Assembly: GCA_029203125.1 (NCBI GenBank)
Contig: CP119317.1
Coordinates: 3,224,001-3,288,000, forward strand
Origin: Candidatus Cohnella colombiensis
Lineage (GTDB): Bacteria; Bacillota; Bacilli; Paenibacillales; Paenibacillaceae
Direction: 5' to 3'
Length of the DNA: 64,000 nt
Made by a program: the position numbers and the translations under genes. Under the pieces are notes generated by a model, which was given only the letters and a program-made list of their open reading frames with translations, ran no database searches and was not told the DNA's origin. Positions 7,961 to 20,832 of this stretch are shown here, one piece after another; the stretch's first letter is position 1, and every line of letters starts with the position of its first letter.

Positions 7961-9031
7961 TTATATCTGTCTGTCAATAAACACCTGATCTTGAATTCGT
8001 TTTAAACCTTCTTTAATGGCACGGGCACGAACCTCACCAATTCCATCGACTTCATCCAGCTCAGTAATAGAGGCTGTAACAATATGTGGTAGCGCATGAA
8101 AGCGATCAACCAAATTATGAATAATTACGCTTGGCAATCGTGAAATCTTGCTCAACATCCGATAACCCCGTGGCATTAACCCTTCCTCTGTAACAGCACT
8201 TATTGAAGGATAGCCTAACAGTCGGATTAACATGGTCGTATCGAGCAACTCTTCAGACGATAGCTTACGAATCGCCTGTTGAATTTCTTTAATTTTTTCC
8301 TCGCCATGGTCTTTCGCATAATCTTTCAATAACAGCTTGCTTTCTTCTTCAGCTGTACCTACGAGTTCTTCCTTTTGCATACTAATAAGTCGACCTTCAT
8401 TCCCGAGCTCAAGCACGTACCGATCAATTTCCATCTTAATACGAAGCAGCATCTCTGCACGTTGGATGACATATGCAACTTCATGCATCGTCACAAGTTC
8501 TTCAAACTCTAATGCAGACAAATTCGTTAATGCCTGTGTAAACACGCTGCGATAACGCTCCAAAGTCTGGATTGCTTGATTCGCTTTTGTAAGTATGACA
8601 CCCATTTCCTTCAGCGAATAACGCATTTGCCCCTGATATAACGTAATGATATTCCGTCGTTGCGATATCGAGACTACTAGTTTTCCTGTTTGCTTGGCTA
8701 CACGCTCCGCTGTACGATGCCGAATCCCAGTTTCAGATGATGAAATCGAGGATTCCGGGTTTAGTTGCGTATTCGCGTAGAGTATGCGCTTCACATCCTC
8801 GCTTAGAATGATTGCCCCATCCATCTTTGCTAATTCATATAAGTAGTTTGGACTAAAATCGCAATTTATCGAAAAGCCCCCATCGACCATTTTAATGACC
8901 TCAGGACTATATCCAACGACGATTAACGCGCCCGTCTTGGCTCTAAGTACATTTTCCAATCCAGCGCGGAACGGGGTACCTGGAGCAACAATTTGTAAGA
9001 GTTGATTCATGAGATCTGGTTGCTGTTGCAC
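7961..9031 (-). CDS. disA: DNA integrity scanning diadenylate cyclase
   Basis: Makes c-di-AMP from two ATP and scans DNA for branched structures. The N-terminal DAC domain shows the catalytic DGA (KMDGAIILSED, about residue 76) and the ATP-binding RHR motif (GIRHRTAERV, about residue 108). A helical linker follows, then a C-terminal helix-hairpin-helix region (ITELDEVDGIGEVRARAIKEGL). 356 residues, normal length. The start is a GTG at 9031, 8 nt after AGGGGGC; the next in-frame Met is 7 codons in. It follows radA, as in Bacillus, but an inserted 95-bp repeat element lies between them. Confidence 0.96.
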   Translation of the reverse strand: MQQQPDLMNQLLQIVAPGTPFRAGLENVLRAKTGALIVVGYSPEVIKMVDGGFSINCDFSPNYLYELAKMDGAIILSEDVKRILYANTQLNPESSISSSETGIRHRTAERVAKQTGKLVVSISQRRNIITLYQGQMRYSLKEMGVILTKANQAIQTLERYRSVFTQALTNLSALEFEELVTMHEVAYVIQRAEMLLRIKMEIDRYVLELGNEGRLISMQKEELVGTAEEESKLLLKDYAKDHGEEKIKEIQQAIRKLSSEELLDTTMLIRLLGYPSISAVTEEGLMPRGYRMLSKISRLPSVIIHNLVDRFHALPHIVTASITELDEVDGIGEVRARAIKEGLKRIQDQVFIDRQI

Positions 9032-9108
9032 ATCATCGCCCCCTATTTCCGTACAACTATCCTTATCTTTTCCAATTCATTATACCATTATCTGCTTACT
9101 TATTAACC

Positions 9109-9203
9109 AAGCAAAAACGTCTTCGGCGTCTTTGGACGGTGAAGAAGCTTTGCGGAGGTTATACAGACAATGATAAGTGTGAAACTTATAAATGCTGTAT
9201 AAC
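9109..9203 (+). repeat. 95-bp two-hairpin repeat element, copy 1
   Basis: Lies between disA and radA and overlaps the radA stop codon. It has a first hairpin (CTTCGGCGTC, loop TTTG, GACGGTGAAG, with one mismatch). A second structure has outer arms GTTATACAG (9158-9166) and CTGTATAAC (9195-9203) enclosing an inner ATAAGT/ACTTAT stem. The same layout and length recur at 32152-32246. No coding potential or transposase is attached. I do not recognise a named family. Confidence 0.75.
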
Positions 9204-10585
9204 TAAAAAACATGACGGATTACATCTACTAATGTCTTGCAGCCAATTACGTTAACGGACTTAAAGATCGACGTATCCTTCACTGCATTCTGAGCAACAT
9301 ATACCCGCTTGAATCCCATCCGTTCCACTTCTCGTATTCTTGCCTCTAATGAAGGCACCTTTTTCAACTCGCCTGTGAGTCCTATATCTGCGATGAATAC
9401 CACATCATTGGGTATTCCTTTATTTTTGTATGAAGAGACGATGCTCATAATGATCGCTAGGTTCGAGGACTGCTCCTTCAGACGAATGCCTCCAGTGGTC
9501 TTAATGACCACATTTTTATCATGGAGCGGAAGATCCGCTCGTTGCTCTAAAATCGATATTAAGGTATTAACTTGATCTTTCTTTAAACACTCGCCAATTC
9601 TTGAAGGGTAAGGCATAAACGTCTTGGACACTAAGCTTTCGATTTCTAAAATAATCGGGCGTGAACCTTCCTTTACAACAGTCAAAGCACTGCCACTCAC
9701 AATATCGCCTTCATCACGCTGAGTCATGAAATATTGTGAAGGGTTGTCGATCGGAATCATACCCGCATCCGTCATCGTAAAGAAACCAAGCTCTGACACA
9801 CCGCCGAAACGGTTTTTACTAGTGAACAGCTGCTTTAGCTCCTCGCCCTCTTCACCATCGAGAATGAGCACTGTATCTACAAGATGCTCAAGGGCGCGCA
9901 AACCTGCAAGCTCATTATCCTTCGTCATTTGCCCGACCATGAGAATTGCTCTAGGCCGGACTGCATCCTTAGCAACCTTCAATAGAGCTGCCGCACATTC
10001 CATTGTCTGTGTTGGTGAACCTGGACGTGATGGATATTCTTCAAGCACGAACGTCTGTATACTATCAATAATAATTAAATCCGGATCTATCTGGTCGATG
10101 CTGCCTAACACATTGTTCATGCTAGTATCGCTATATACCCATACGTTCTGATGGATGCTCGGAAGAATTCGCTCTGCTCGATTTTTAATTTGCGAATCAC
10201 TTTCTTCTCCAGAGGCGTAAAGCACCTTTAACCCTTGTTCTGCTACATCCTCTGCGATTTGCAATAGCAGTGTGGATTTCCCAGCTCCTGGTACAGCTGT
10301 AATGATCGTAATGGAATCCTTAACAATTCCACCGCCCATCACACGATTGAACTCATTATATCTTGTAACAATCCGTTGACTATTCTGAGAAGGTGCATCA
10401 TGAAGTCGTTTAATTTGCACTTTACGCTTCGTAATGGTCTTTTGACCACCGCCTTGCGCAATCGCCGAATCATCTGTTTCCTCTATCATCGTATTCCATG
10501 CACTACAACCAGGACATTTACCCATCCATTTCGGCGATTCCATGCCACAGTCTGTGCATACATATTTGATTTTTATTTTAGCCAT
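9203..10585 (-). CDS. radA: DNA repair protein RadA
   Basis: RecA-like branch-migration ATPase used in recombination and repair. Domains in order: C4 zinc finger (CTDCG...CPGC, residues 10-30), RecA-type core with Walker A AVPGAGKST near residue 95, the diagnostic KNRFG motif (SKNRFGGVSELG, about residue 255), and a C-terminal Lon-like domain (FIADIGLTGELKKVPSLEARIREVERMGF). 460 residues, normal. ATG at 10585 lies 12 nt after AAGGGG. clpC ends in a terminator upstream, so radA must use its own promoter (see 10625-10633). Confidence 0.96.
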   Translation of the reverse strand: MAKIKIKYVCTDCGMESPKWMGKCPGCSAWNTMIEETDDSAIAQGGGQKTITKRKVQIKRLHDAPSQNSQRIVTRYNEFNRVMGGGIVKDSITIITAVPGAGKSTLLLQIAEDVAEQGLKVLYASGEESDSQIKNRAERILPSIHQNVWVYSDTSMNNVLGSIDQIDPDLIIIDSIQTFVLEEYPSRPGSPTQTMECAAALLKVAKDAVRPRAILMVGQMTKDNELAGLRALEHLVDTVLILDGEEGEELKQLFTSKNRFGGVSELGFFTMTDAGMIPIDNPSQYFMTQRDEGDIVSGSALTVVKEGSRPIILEIESLVSKTFMPYPSRIGECLKKDQVNTLISILEQRADLPLHDKNVVIKTTGGIRLKEQSSNLAIIMSIVSSYKNKGIPNDVVFIADIGLTGELKKVPSLEARIREVERMGFKRVYVAQNAVKDTSIFKSVNVIGCKTLVDVIRHVF

Positions 10586-10624
10586 GGGTTGGAAGAGCCC
10601 CTTCCCTAATTTGCAATTAGATTA

Positions 10625-10633
10625 ATTATAACA
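10625..10633 (-). promoter_or_regulatory. Extended -10 promoter of radA
   Basis: Minus-strand TG-T-TATAAT (TATAAT at 10625-10630) lies about 40 nt upstream of the radA start. No good -35 is visible, consistent with a TGn extended -10 element. The clpC terminator just upstream supports a separate promoter here. Confidence 0.6.
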
Positions 10634-10661
10634 GATTCTACTGCCTAGCTAACCTATAAAA

Positions 10662-10704
10662 ATAAAAGCTCCCCACTGCACTCTATGTGCAGCAGGGAGC
10701 TCAC
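10662..10704 (-). terminator. clpC operon terminator
   Basis: Minus-strand GAGCTCCCTGCTGCAC pairs with GTGCAGTGGGGAGC, followed by TTTTATTTTT. It lies 25 nt after the clpC stop. Confidence 0.92.
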
Positions 10705-10726
10705 TCGATTCACTTTTCACTTTAAC

Positions 10727-13186
10727 TTACTGCTTCGTGGCTACTTCGTCTGTTACGACTTCGTCTTTCTTTCTTACGACAAGTGCACCTTCTTCTTCGT
10801 CGATCAGCAAGCTTGTGCCCTTCGTAATCTTACCAAGTAACAAGTCTTCTGACAGTCGATCCTCGATATGCTTCTGGATCGCTCTGCGCAACGGACGCGC
10901 GCCGTATTGCGGGTCGTAACCTTCCTTAGCAAGGAACCGCTTAGCAGCATCTGTAAGCTCGAATTCAACATCTTGATCTGCAAGACGCTTGCGAAGTTCT
11001 TCAGCCATCAAGGTTACGATTTCCGAGATGTTCTCTTCTGTCAGCGGATGGAATACGATCGACTCATCAATCCGGTTCAGGAACTCAGGGCGGAATGATT
11101 TCTTCAACTCAGCAAGAACCTTTTCCTTCATATTCTGATAGTCGCGTCCCGCATCTGCAGTAGCAGTAAAGCCGAGTGTAGAATTTTTCTTAATCTGCTC
11201 CGCACCGACATTAGATGTCATGATGATCAACGTATTGCGGAAGTTAACCGTACGACCTTTTGAATCAGTCAGTCGACCATCCTCCAGCACTTGAAGCAGT
11301 ACGTTGAACACTTCAGGATGTGCCTTCTCGATTTCATCTAACAGTACGACAGAGTAAGGCTTCCGGCGTACCTTCTCGGTTAATTGGCCGCCTTCTTCAT
11401 AGCCCACATATCCCGGAGGCGCTCCAACAAGTCTTGATGTGGAATGCTTCTCCATATATTCCGACATATCAATTCGAATGACAGCATTCTCATCGCCGAA
11501 CATTGCTTCTGCGATAGCGCGAGCTAATTCAGTTTTACCGACACCTGTAGGACCTAAGAAGATAAAAGATCCTATTGGACGTTTCGGGTCCTTCAAGCCT
11601 GCACGCGCACGGCGGATTGCACGGGATACGGATTGCACAGCTTCCTCTTGTCCAATGACGCGATCGTGAAGAATAGATTCCATCTTCAAGAGACGTTCTG
11701 TTTCCTCCTCCGCAAGCTTGCTAACCGGTATTCCAGTCCAGCTTGCAACGATCTGTGCAATATCCTCAGGCGTTACTTCGGAATCGGTACGACCTTGCTT
11801 TTCCTTCCAAAGATTCTTCGTAGAATCAAGCTCTTCACGAATTTTCTGTTCTGTATCGCGAAGTGCAGCTGCCTTCTCGAATTCTTGACTTTGAACAGCG
11901 GCATCCTTTTCCTTACGAATATCTTCTAGTCGAGATTCGAGCTGTTTCAAGTTGGGTGGAACAGTATACGAATGGAGGCGTACCTTCGAGCCAGCTTCAT
12001 CGATTAAGTCGATCGCTTTATCCGGTAAAAACCGATCAGTAATGTAGCGATCAGATAGTAATACGGCTGCTTCTATGGCATCATCTGTAATCTTCACACG
12101 GTGATGTGCTTCGTAACGATCACGCAATCCATGTAAAATTTGGATGGCTTCCTCCGGTGTTGGCTGATCCACATTGATCGGCTGAAAGCGACGTTCAAGC
12201 GCAGCATCTTTTTCAATATATTTGCGATATTCATCAAGCGTCGTTGCACCGATACATTGAAGTTCACCGCGAGCTAACGCGGGCTTGAGAATATTAGAGG
12301 CATCAATTGCACCCTCTGCTCCCCCTGCACCGATCAGTGTATGCAGCTCATCAATGAATAAAATAACGTTGCCCGCTTGACGGATCTCATCCATGATTTT
12401 CTTCAAACGATCTTCAAATTCACCACGATACTTCGTACCCGCAACGACAGAGCCCATATCGAGCGTCATGACGCGCTTATCACGCAATGTTTCTGGAATT
12501 TCGTTGTTAATAATTTTCTGCGCTAATCCTTCAGCAATGGCTGTTTTACCAACACCAGGCTCACCGATTAGAACAGGATTATTCTTCGTGCGACGAGACA
12601 ATACTTGAATGACACGTTCAATTTCCTTCGAGCGACCAATTACGGGATCAATATTGCCCTCGCGAGCACTAGCAGTCAAATCACGAGCAAGACCATCAAG
12701 AGTTGGCGTACTTACGTTGGCAGAAGGCCCATGATTCGTTGATACGCTCTCATTGCTGCCAAGCAGTTGAAGCACTTGCTGGCGCGCCTTGTTGAGGCTA
12801 ATTCCGAGGTTGTTGAGCACACGTGCTGCAACCCCTTCACCTTCACGGATCAATCCGAGCAAAATATGCTCTGTTCCAACATACGTGTGACCCAGCTTGC
12901 GAGCTTCATCCATCGACAGTTCAATGACTTTTTTCGCGCGTGGCGTGTATGCAATATTCGTCGGTTGCTCTTGCCCCCGTCCGATTAGCGATTCCACCTC
13001 ATCTTGAATTTTCTCTAAGCCAAGCCCCAATGCGATTAAAGCTTTTGCAGCGATGCTTTCTCCTTCACGGATCAATCCGAGCAAAATATGCTCTGTACCT
13101 ATGTTGTTATGCCCCAAACGGACAGCTTCCTCTTGTGCCAAAGCTAATACTTTCTGAGCGCGTTCAGTGAATCTTCCGAACATCAT
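10727..13186 (-). CDS. clpC: ATP-dependent Clp protease ATPase subunit ClpC
   Basis: AAA+ unfoldase that feeds substrates to ClpP, with McsB as adaptor and phospho-arginine marker. 819 residues. Two N-terminal Clp repeats (RAQKVLALAQEEA, RAKKVIELSMDEA), AAA-1 with Walker A GEPGVGKTA near residue 210, a middle domain with a UVR-like segment (DAAVQSQEFEKAAALRD), AAA-2 with GPTGVGKTE near residue 550, and a C-terminal D2-small domain. Two adjacent ATGs follow GGAGGTG; I use the first. Fourth gene of the CtsR-controlled operon, 36 nt after mcsB. Confidence 0.97.
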   Translation of the reverse strand: MMFGRFTERAQKVLALAQEEAVRLGHNNIGTEHILLGLIREGESIAAKALIALGLGLEKIQDEVESLIGRGQEQPTNIAYTPRAKKVIELSMDEARKLGHTYVGTEHILLGLIREGEGVAARVLNNLGISLNKARQQVLQLLGSNESVSTNHGPSANVSTPTLDGLARDLTASAREGNIDPVIGRSKEIERVIQVLSRRTKNNPVLIGEPGVGKTAIAEGLAQKIINNEIPETLRDKRVMTLDMGSVVAGTKYRGEFEDRLKKIMDEIRQAGNVILFIDELHTLIGAGGAEGAIDASNILKPALARGELQCIGATTLDEYRKYIEKDAALERRFQPINVDQPTPEEAIQILHGLRDRYEAHHRVKITDDAIEAAVLLSDRYITDRFLPDKAIDLIDEAGSKVRLHSYTVPPNLKQLESRLEDIRKEKDAAVQSQEFEKAAALRDTEQKIREELDSTKNLWKEKQGRTDSEVTPEDIAQIVASWTGIPVSKLAEEETERLLKMESILHDRVIGQEEAVQSVSRAIRRARAGLKDPKRPIGSFIFLGPTGVGKTELARAIAEAMFGDENAVIRIDMSEYMEKHSTSRLVGAPPGYVGYEEGGQLTEKVRRKPYSVVLLDEIEKAHPEVFNVLLQVLEDGRLTDSKGRTVNFRNTLIIMTSNVGAEQIKKNSTLGFTATADAGRDYQNMKEKVLAELKKSFRPEFLNRIDESIVFHPLTEENISEIVTLMAEELRKRLADQDVEFELTDAAKRFLAKEGYDPQYGARPLRRAIQKHIEDRLSEDLLLGKITKGTSLLIDEEEGALVVRKKDEVVTDEVATKQ

Positions 13187-13222
13187 GAGACAGCACCTCC
13201 CTATAAAATAAGAATATATTAT

Positions 13223-14287
13223 TTATCCATGTGTTGCCAGTCTAGAGCGAATTAATTGTGCTCTTGACTGATCACGTTCTTCAGGGCTCATCGCCTCTCC
13301 AAACGTTTGTTGAAGAAAGCCTGGCTGCGTCGATACAAGCAATTCATTCAATGTATGCTCATCAACCTCGGGCATTAATCCCAGGTGAACACCTAATCGC
13401 AGGTCCGAAAGTCGCTGTGACGCTTCTTTCGAATCCATATATACCGCTTGAGACAATAAACCAAATGAACGCCGAATTCGATCCATCACACGCAATTTCG
13501 ATTCTGCCAGCAGCTTGTTACGTGCAGCTCTCTCATGATCAATGAGTTGCTTCACAACCTGCTGTAAATTCTCAACAATTTCTTGTTCAGACTGTCCTAA
13601 TGTAATCTGATTGGACACTTGAAATAAATTACCTGTAGCTTCACTACCTTCGCCATATAAGCCCCTAACCGCTAAGCCCACTTGGTTTACTGCAGATAAA
13701 ATCCGATTAATTTGCGTCGTCATCACAAGTGCCGGCAAATGCATCATTACTGAGATGCGAATACCCGTACCGACATTCGTGGGACAACTCGTTAAATAAC
13801 CGTATTTTTCATCAAATGCATAATCAACCTGTTCCTCAAAGATATCGTCGATTTTCGTTGCAGTGTCCCAAGCTTCATATAATTGAAAACCAGGACGCAA
13901 ACATTGGATGCGAAGATGATCTTCTTCATTTATCATCACGCTAATATCCTCATTCGAGCTTAAAATCAATGCCCCGTATGGTGATCCATTTGCTAAATTA
14001 GGGCTAATCAGGTGCTTTTCCACCATAACCTGCTTTTCCAATTCAGTTAAATCTGAAAGTCGGATTAGCGCCAGTTCCCCAACACCGTTCAACCTGCCAC
14101 TCTCTGCCACATCAAGTAACTGCTCCATCGCGCTATTCGATTGTTCAGGCGTGGACATCATCGGGTAGGGAACATTGCGAAGATTTCGAGCAATGCGAAC
14201 TCGACTGCTTATTACGACATCCGAATCCTCACCACTAATATCCATCCACGCACTCAGCGCTTGCTCGACATATTTTTTTCCAGACAT
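13223..14287 (-). CDS. mcsB: Protein arginine kinase
   Basis: Phosphorylates arginines in proteins, targeting them to ClpCP and inactivating CtsR. The phosphagen-kinase core is visible: SSRVRIARNLRN near residue 27, the Cys loop TSCPTNVGTGIRISVMMHLP near residue 165, and the later RGLYGEGSEATGNLFQVSNQ segment. 354 residues, normal. The N-terminus carries a short extension before SAWM. Located 15 nt after mcsA. Stress-induced with the operon through CtsR. Confidence 0.96.
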   Translation of the reverse strand: MSGKKYVEQALSAWMDISGEDSDVVISSRVRIARNLRNVPYPMMSTPEQSNSAMEQLLDVAESGRLNGVGELALIRLSDLTELEKQVMVEKHLISPNLANGSPYGALILSSNEDISVMINEEDHLRIQCLRPGFQLYEAWDTATKIDDIFEEQVDYAFDEKYGYLTSCPTNVGTGIRISVMMHLPALVMTTQINRILSAVNQVGLAVRGLYGEGSEATGNLFQVSNQITLGQSEQEIVENLQQVVKQLIDHERAARNKLLAESKLRVMDRIRRSFGLLSQAVYMDSKEASQRLSDLRLGVHLGLMPEVDEHTLNELLVSTQPGFLQQTFGEAMSPEERDQSRAQLIRSRLATHG

Positions 14288-14302
14288 CGCAATCCCCTCC
14301 CT

Positions 14303-14824
14303 TTACCCAGTCATTTCCTTTTCAAGCTGTCGGATCTGATCACGCAATTGTGCAGCAGCTTCGAAGTCCTCACGTGTAATTAATGCTTGTAGCTCACGCT
14401 TCAGACGATCAATTTCGCGCTTCACTTGCAGTTGACCCCCTGCACGCTTGGGAACCTTACCCACATGAACAGTATTGCCGTGTACACGCTTAAGTAGTGG
14501 ATCTAGGCGCCCAGCAAATTGGAGATGACAATGACTGCAGCCGAAACGACCTAGTTTGCTGAATTGGGCATAGGTTAGCCCGCATTCCTCACACTTTATT
14601 ACATGTGAATTTCCCTTCATATTTGAACTGGCCGTATCAAAATCAAGTAAACCAGAGATCAAATTATGAATGGAAAATCCAGCTTGCGACCCTGGAATGA
14701 GTTCACCTTTCTCTCTGGCACACGATTCACAGATGTGCAGCTCTCTCTTATCACCATTCACAATTTTCGTAAAATGTAACGTTGAAGGTCGCTTTCCACA
14801 TTCCTGACATATCATCTTGATCAC
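14303..14824 (-). CDS. mcsA: McsA, zinc-binding activator of McsB
   Basis: 173 residues. Four CxxC pairs are visible (CQEC, CESC, CEEC, CSHC), forming the two zinc sites typical of McsA. A C-terminal UVR motif (LKRELQALITREDFEAAAQLRDQIRQLEKE) follows. McsA activates McsB and links it to ClpC. ATG at 14824 (MIKMICQECG) with an in-frame ATG three codons later. Located 60 nt downstream of ctsR; that gap holds a second copy of the ctsR 3' end. Confidence 0.95.
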   Translation of the reverse strand: MIKMICQECGKRPSTLHFTKIVNGDKRELHICESCAREKGELIPGSQAGFSIHNLISGLLDFDTASSNMKGNSHVIKCEECGLTYAQFSKLGRFGCSHCHLQFAGRLDPLLKRVHGNTVHVGKVPKRAGGQLQVKREIDRLKRELQALITREDFEAAAQLRDQIRQLEKEMTG

Positions 14825-14833
14825 TCCTTATTC

Positions 14834-14912
14834 CAAAGCTCAACTACCTAATCAGCAGCACGATTAGCATCATTCGAAAGCTAACTACTTAATTAGCAGC
14901 ACGATTAGCATC
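14834..14912 (-). repeat. Tandem duplication of the ctsR 3' end
   Basis: The last ~30 nt of ctsR (14883-14912) recur at 14842-14871 with 28 of 30 positions identical by eye and a 41-bp period. The preceding AAAGCT matches as well, with a 1-nt indel. The outer copy lies in the ctsR-mcsA gap and looks like a small non-coding tandem duplication. Confidence 0.85.
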
Positions 14913-15346
14913 GCCTTGAGGACGTTTGCTCTGATTTGATCCCTTAGTGGCAAGCCGACCGTTAGCACTTCGCGAGATATTGCTGCCCTTAGCAAATTCG
15001 CTTCTCGATCCGTTAGAAAATCTGCTTCCTCTAACTGATATATTAACCCTTCAGAGGCATTTTGATCGATTTGATTACCGACTGTTTGTGAAATATGTCG
15101 TTGAACTGCCTCCAAAGATGGATGGTCAACGCGCTGGATGCGAATGTAGCCACCGCCCCCACGTTTACTTTCGACGTAGTATCCTTTTTCCAAAGTAAAG
15201 CGCGTACTAATAACATAATTGATTTGCGATGGAACACATGAAAATTTATCTGCTACCTCACTCCGCTGGATTTCGACTGCACTTTCCGAACTTTTGTGCA
15301 AAATTTCCTTTAAGTATTGTTCGATCAGATCAGAAATGTTACGCAT
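14885..15346 (-). CDS. ctsR: Transcriptional repressor CtsR
   Basis: Represses class III heat-shock genes until inactivated by heat and McsB. The N-terminal winged HTH shows EVADKFSCVPSQINYVISTRF, and the glycine-rich wing RGGGGYIRI acts as thermosensor in this family. About 153 residues. I prefer the second ATG (15346, MRNISDLIEQYL): AGGGAGG abuts the first ATG but is 6 nt from the second. First gene of ctsR-mcsA-mcsB-clpC, directly behind a CtsR box, so it is autoregulated. Confidence 0.96.
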   Translation of the reverse strand: MRNISDLIEQYLKEILHKSSESAVEIQRSEVADKFSCVPSQINYVISTRFTLEKGYYVESKRGGGGYIRIQRVDHPSLEAVQRHISQTVGNQIDQNASEGLIYQLEEADFLTDREANLLRAAISREVLTVGLPLRDQIRANVLKAMLIVLLIK

Positions 15347-15373
15347 CGTCATCCTCCCTTCGCTCGGTCTGAC

Positions 15374-15390
15374 TTTGACTTTCTTTGACT
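15374..15390 (-). promoter_or_regulatory. CtsR operator
   Basis: Two direct heptads AGTCAAA (15384-15390 and 15374-15380) separated by GAA match the known CtsR site RGTCAAA-NAN-RGTCAAA. They lie just downstream of the -10 element, where repressor would block initiation. Confidence 0.93.
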
Positions 15391-15398
15391 ATAACTTT

Positions 15399-15426
15399 AT
15401 TATACGCCAATTTATTGGTTTTGCAA
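15399..15426 (-). promoter_or_regulatory. Sigma-A promoter of the ctsR operon
   Basis: TTGCAA (15421-15426) and TATAAT (15399-15404) are 16 bp apart in minus-strand sense, immediately upstream of the CtsR operator. Confidence 0.85.
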
Positions 15427-15470
15427 CTATCGCGATTGTTTGATTACTTTGCTTAGTTCGTGCACCCGTT

Positions 15471-15705
15471 TGATTAGTGCGATTATGTCGGCATACTCCG
15501 CTGATTCCACGCCGCTATGCTGATTTAGTGGGATTTTCTCGCCTTATTTCGAACATACCACGCCACTGCGCTGATTTAGTGCGATTTTCTCGCCTTATTT
15601 CGAACATTCCATGCTACTATGCCGATTTAGTGCGATTTTCTCGCCTTATTTCGGACATTCCACGTGGCCATGCCGATTTAGTGCAATTTTCTCGTCTTAA
15701 TTGGT
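15471..15705 (+). repeat. 51-bp tandem repeat array
   Basis: The motif GATTTAGTG recurs at 15522, 15573, 15624 and 15675 (period 51), with a degenerate first unit beginning at 15472. Units read GATTTAGTGCGATTTTCTCG, CCTTATTTCG(A/G)ACATTCCA and a variable tail. The period is a multiple of three, so one frame stays open (15477-15752) and encodes a 17-residue repeat such as ADLVRFSRLISNIP. That ORF has no ribosome binding site and is probably not a gene. The array lies between the rRNA terminator and the ctsR promoter. Confidence 0.9.
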
Positions 15706-15737
15706 CAGGCCGTGATCCGCACTACTTCCAAGAAGCG

Positions 15738-15769
15738 CAAAAAAACCAATGAACAATTATCATTGGTTT
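15738..15769 (-). terminator. rRNA operon terminator
   Basis: Minus-strand AAACCAATGA and TCATTGGTTT pair around a 7-nt loop, followed by a T-run. It lies about 90 nt beyond the 23S 3' end, leaving no room for a 5S gene before it. Confidence 0.88.
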
Positions 15770-15787
15770 ACAGTACGTATTCATGGC

Positions 15788-15820
15788 TTGCGCCCTGAAA
15801 ACTGGATACGAAACAAAGCG
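15788..15820 (-). other. 23S processing stalk, 3' arm
   Basis: Complementary to 18876-18910 across the whole 23S gene: about 33 paired bases with one bulge around TTTCG(T)TATCC and one or two mismatches. This is the expected RNase III-type stem that brackets pre-23S rRNA. Confidence 0.88.
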
Positions 15821-15855
15821 GTGAAAAAAGATCATCTTACGGAAGTGTTGAAATT

Positions 15856-18787
<2,932 letters not shown>

Positions 18788-18875
18788 ACGTGCGATCCGC
18801 TAACGTTAGCCGTAAGGCTAATGTTCGGTCGTCACGATTCAACACATCTCAGCTATAAGATGATTTCTTAATTCG

Positions 18876-18910
18876 CGCTTTGTTTCGTTATCCAGTTTTC
18901 AAGGTGCAAA
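18876..18910 (-). other. 23S processing stalk, 5' arm
   Basis: Lies in the 16S-23S spacer and pairs with 15788-15820 downstream of 23S. The rest of the ~220-nt spacer holds one hairpin near 18799-18830 (TAGCC-GTAA-GGCTA core) and the 16S 3' stalk arm. No tRNA or 5S gene is present in it. Confidence 0.85.
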
Positions 18911-18952
18911 AACTTACAATTACAATTGAAAGGCAATTTACATTGCTCTTTC

Positions 18953-18968
18953 AAAACTGAATTCGAGC
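18953..18968 (-). other. 16S processing stalk, 3' arm
   Basis: This 16-nt segment is the exact reverse complement of 20670-20685 upstream of 16S, so both arms can pair around pre-16S rRNA. Confidence 0.85.
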
Positions 18969-19003
18969 TTCATACGGTAATCTGTTATAGCCCTCAAGGG
19001 GCT

Positions 19004-20566
<1,563 letters not shown>

Positions 20567-20669
20567 GAAGCCGAAGCTTCATATTGTGAGAGCCAAATGG
20601 CTCAATCTGTATTGCTGGTTTGCTTACTGCGACCGTAGTCACTGTAAGACTTTTTTATTACCGTAATTC

Positions 20670-20685
20670 GCTCGAATTCAGTTTT
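20670..20685 (-). other. 16S processing stalk, 5' arm
   Basis: Sits about 105 nt upstream of 16S in the leader, adjoining TTCTTTGAAAACTG. Exact complement of 18953-18968. Confidence 0.85.
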
Positions 20686-20748
20686 CAAAGAACAATTTGT
20701 GTTTCGATTGGTGCTCTATATTTCAGCGCCTCTCGAAGCGACTTAAAT

Positions 20749-20778
20749 AATATATCACGTCTCCACAGACGATTGCAA
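20749..20778 (-). promoter_or_regulatory. Probable rRNA operon promoter
   Basis: Minus-strand TTGCAA (20773-20778) and TATATT (20749-20754) are 18 bp apart and preceded by an A/T-rich stretch that could act as an UP element. About 180 nt upstream of 16S. No other promoter-like pair as good was seen in this 266-nt leader. Confidence 0.65.
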
Positions 20779-20832
20779 CCCTTTTTATCGTGGGAATTAA
20801 TTACATTAAATATCTTCATTATATGTCTTCAA

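Noticed and set aside
15477..15752. 91-codon ORF with a 17-residue repeat
   Set aside because: It is open because the DNA repeat has a 51-bp period. No ribosome binding site precedes it, so I list the DNA repeat only.
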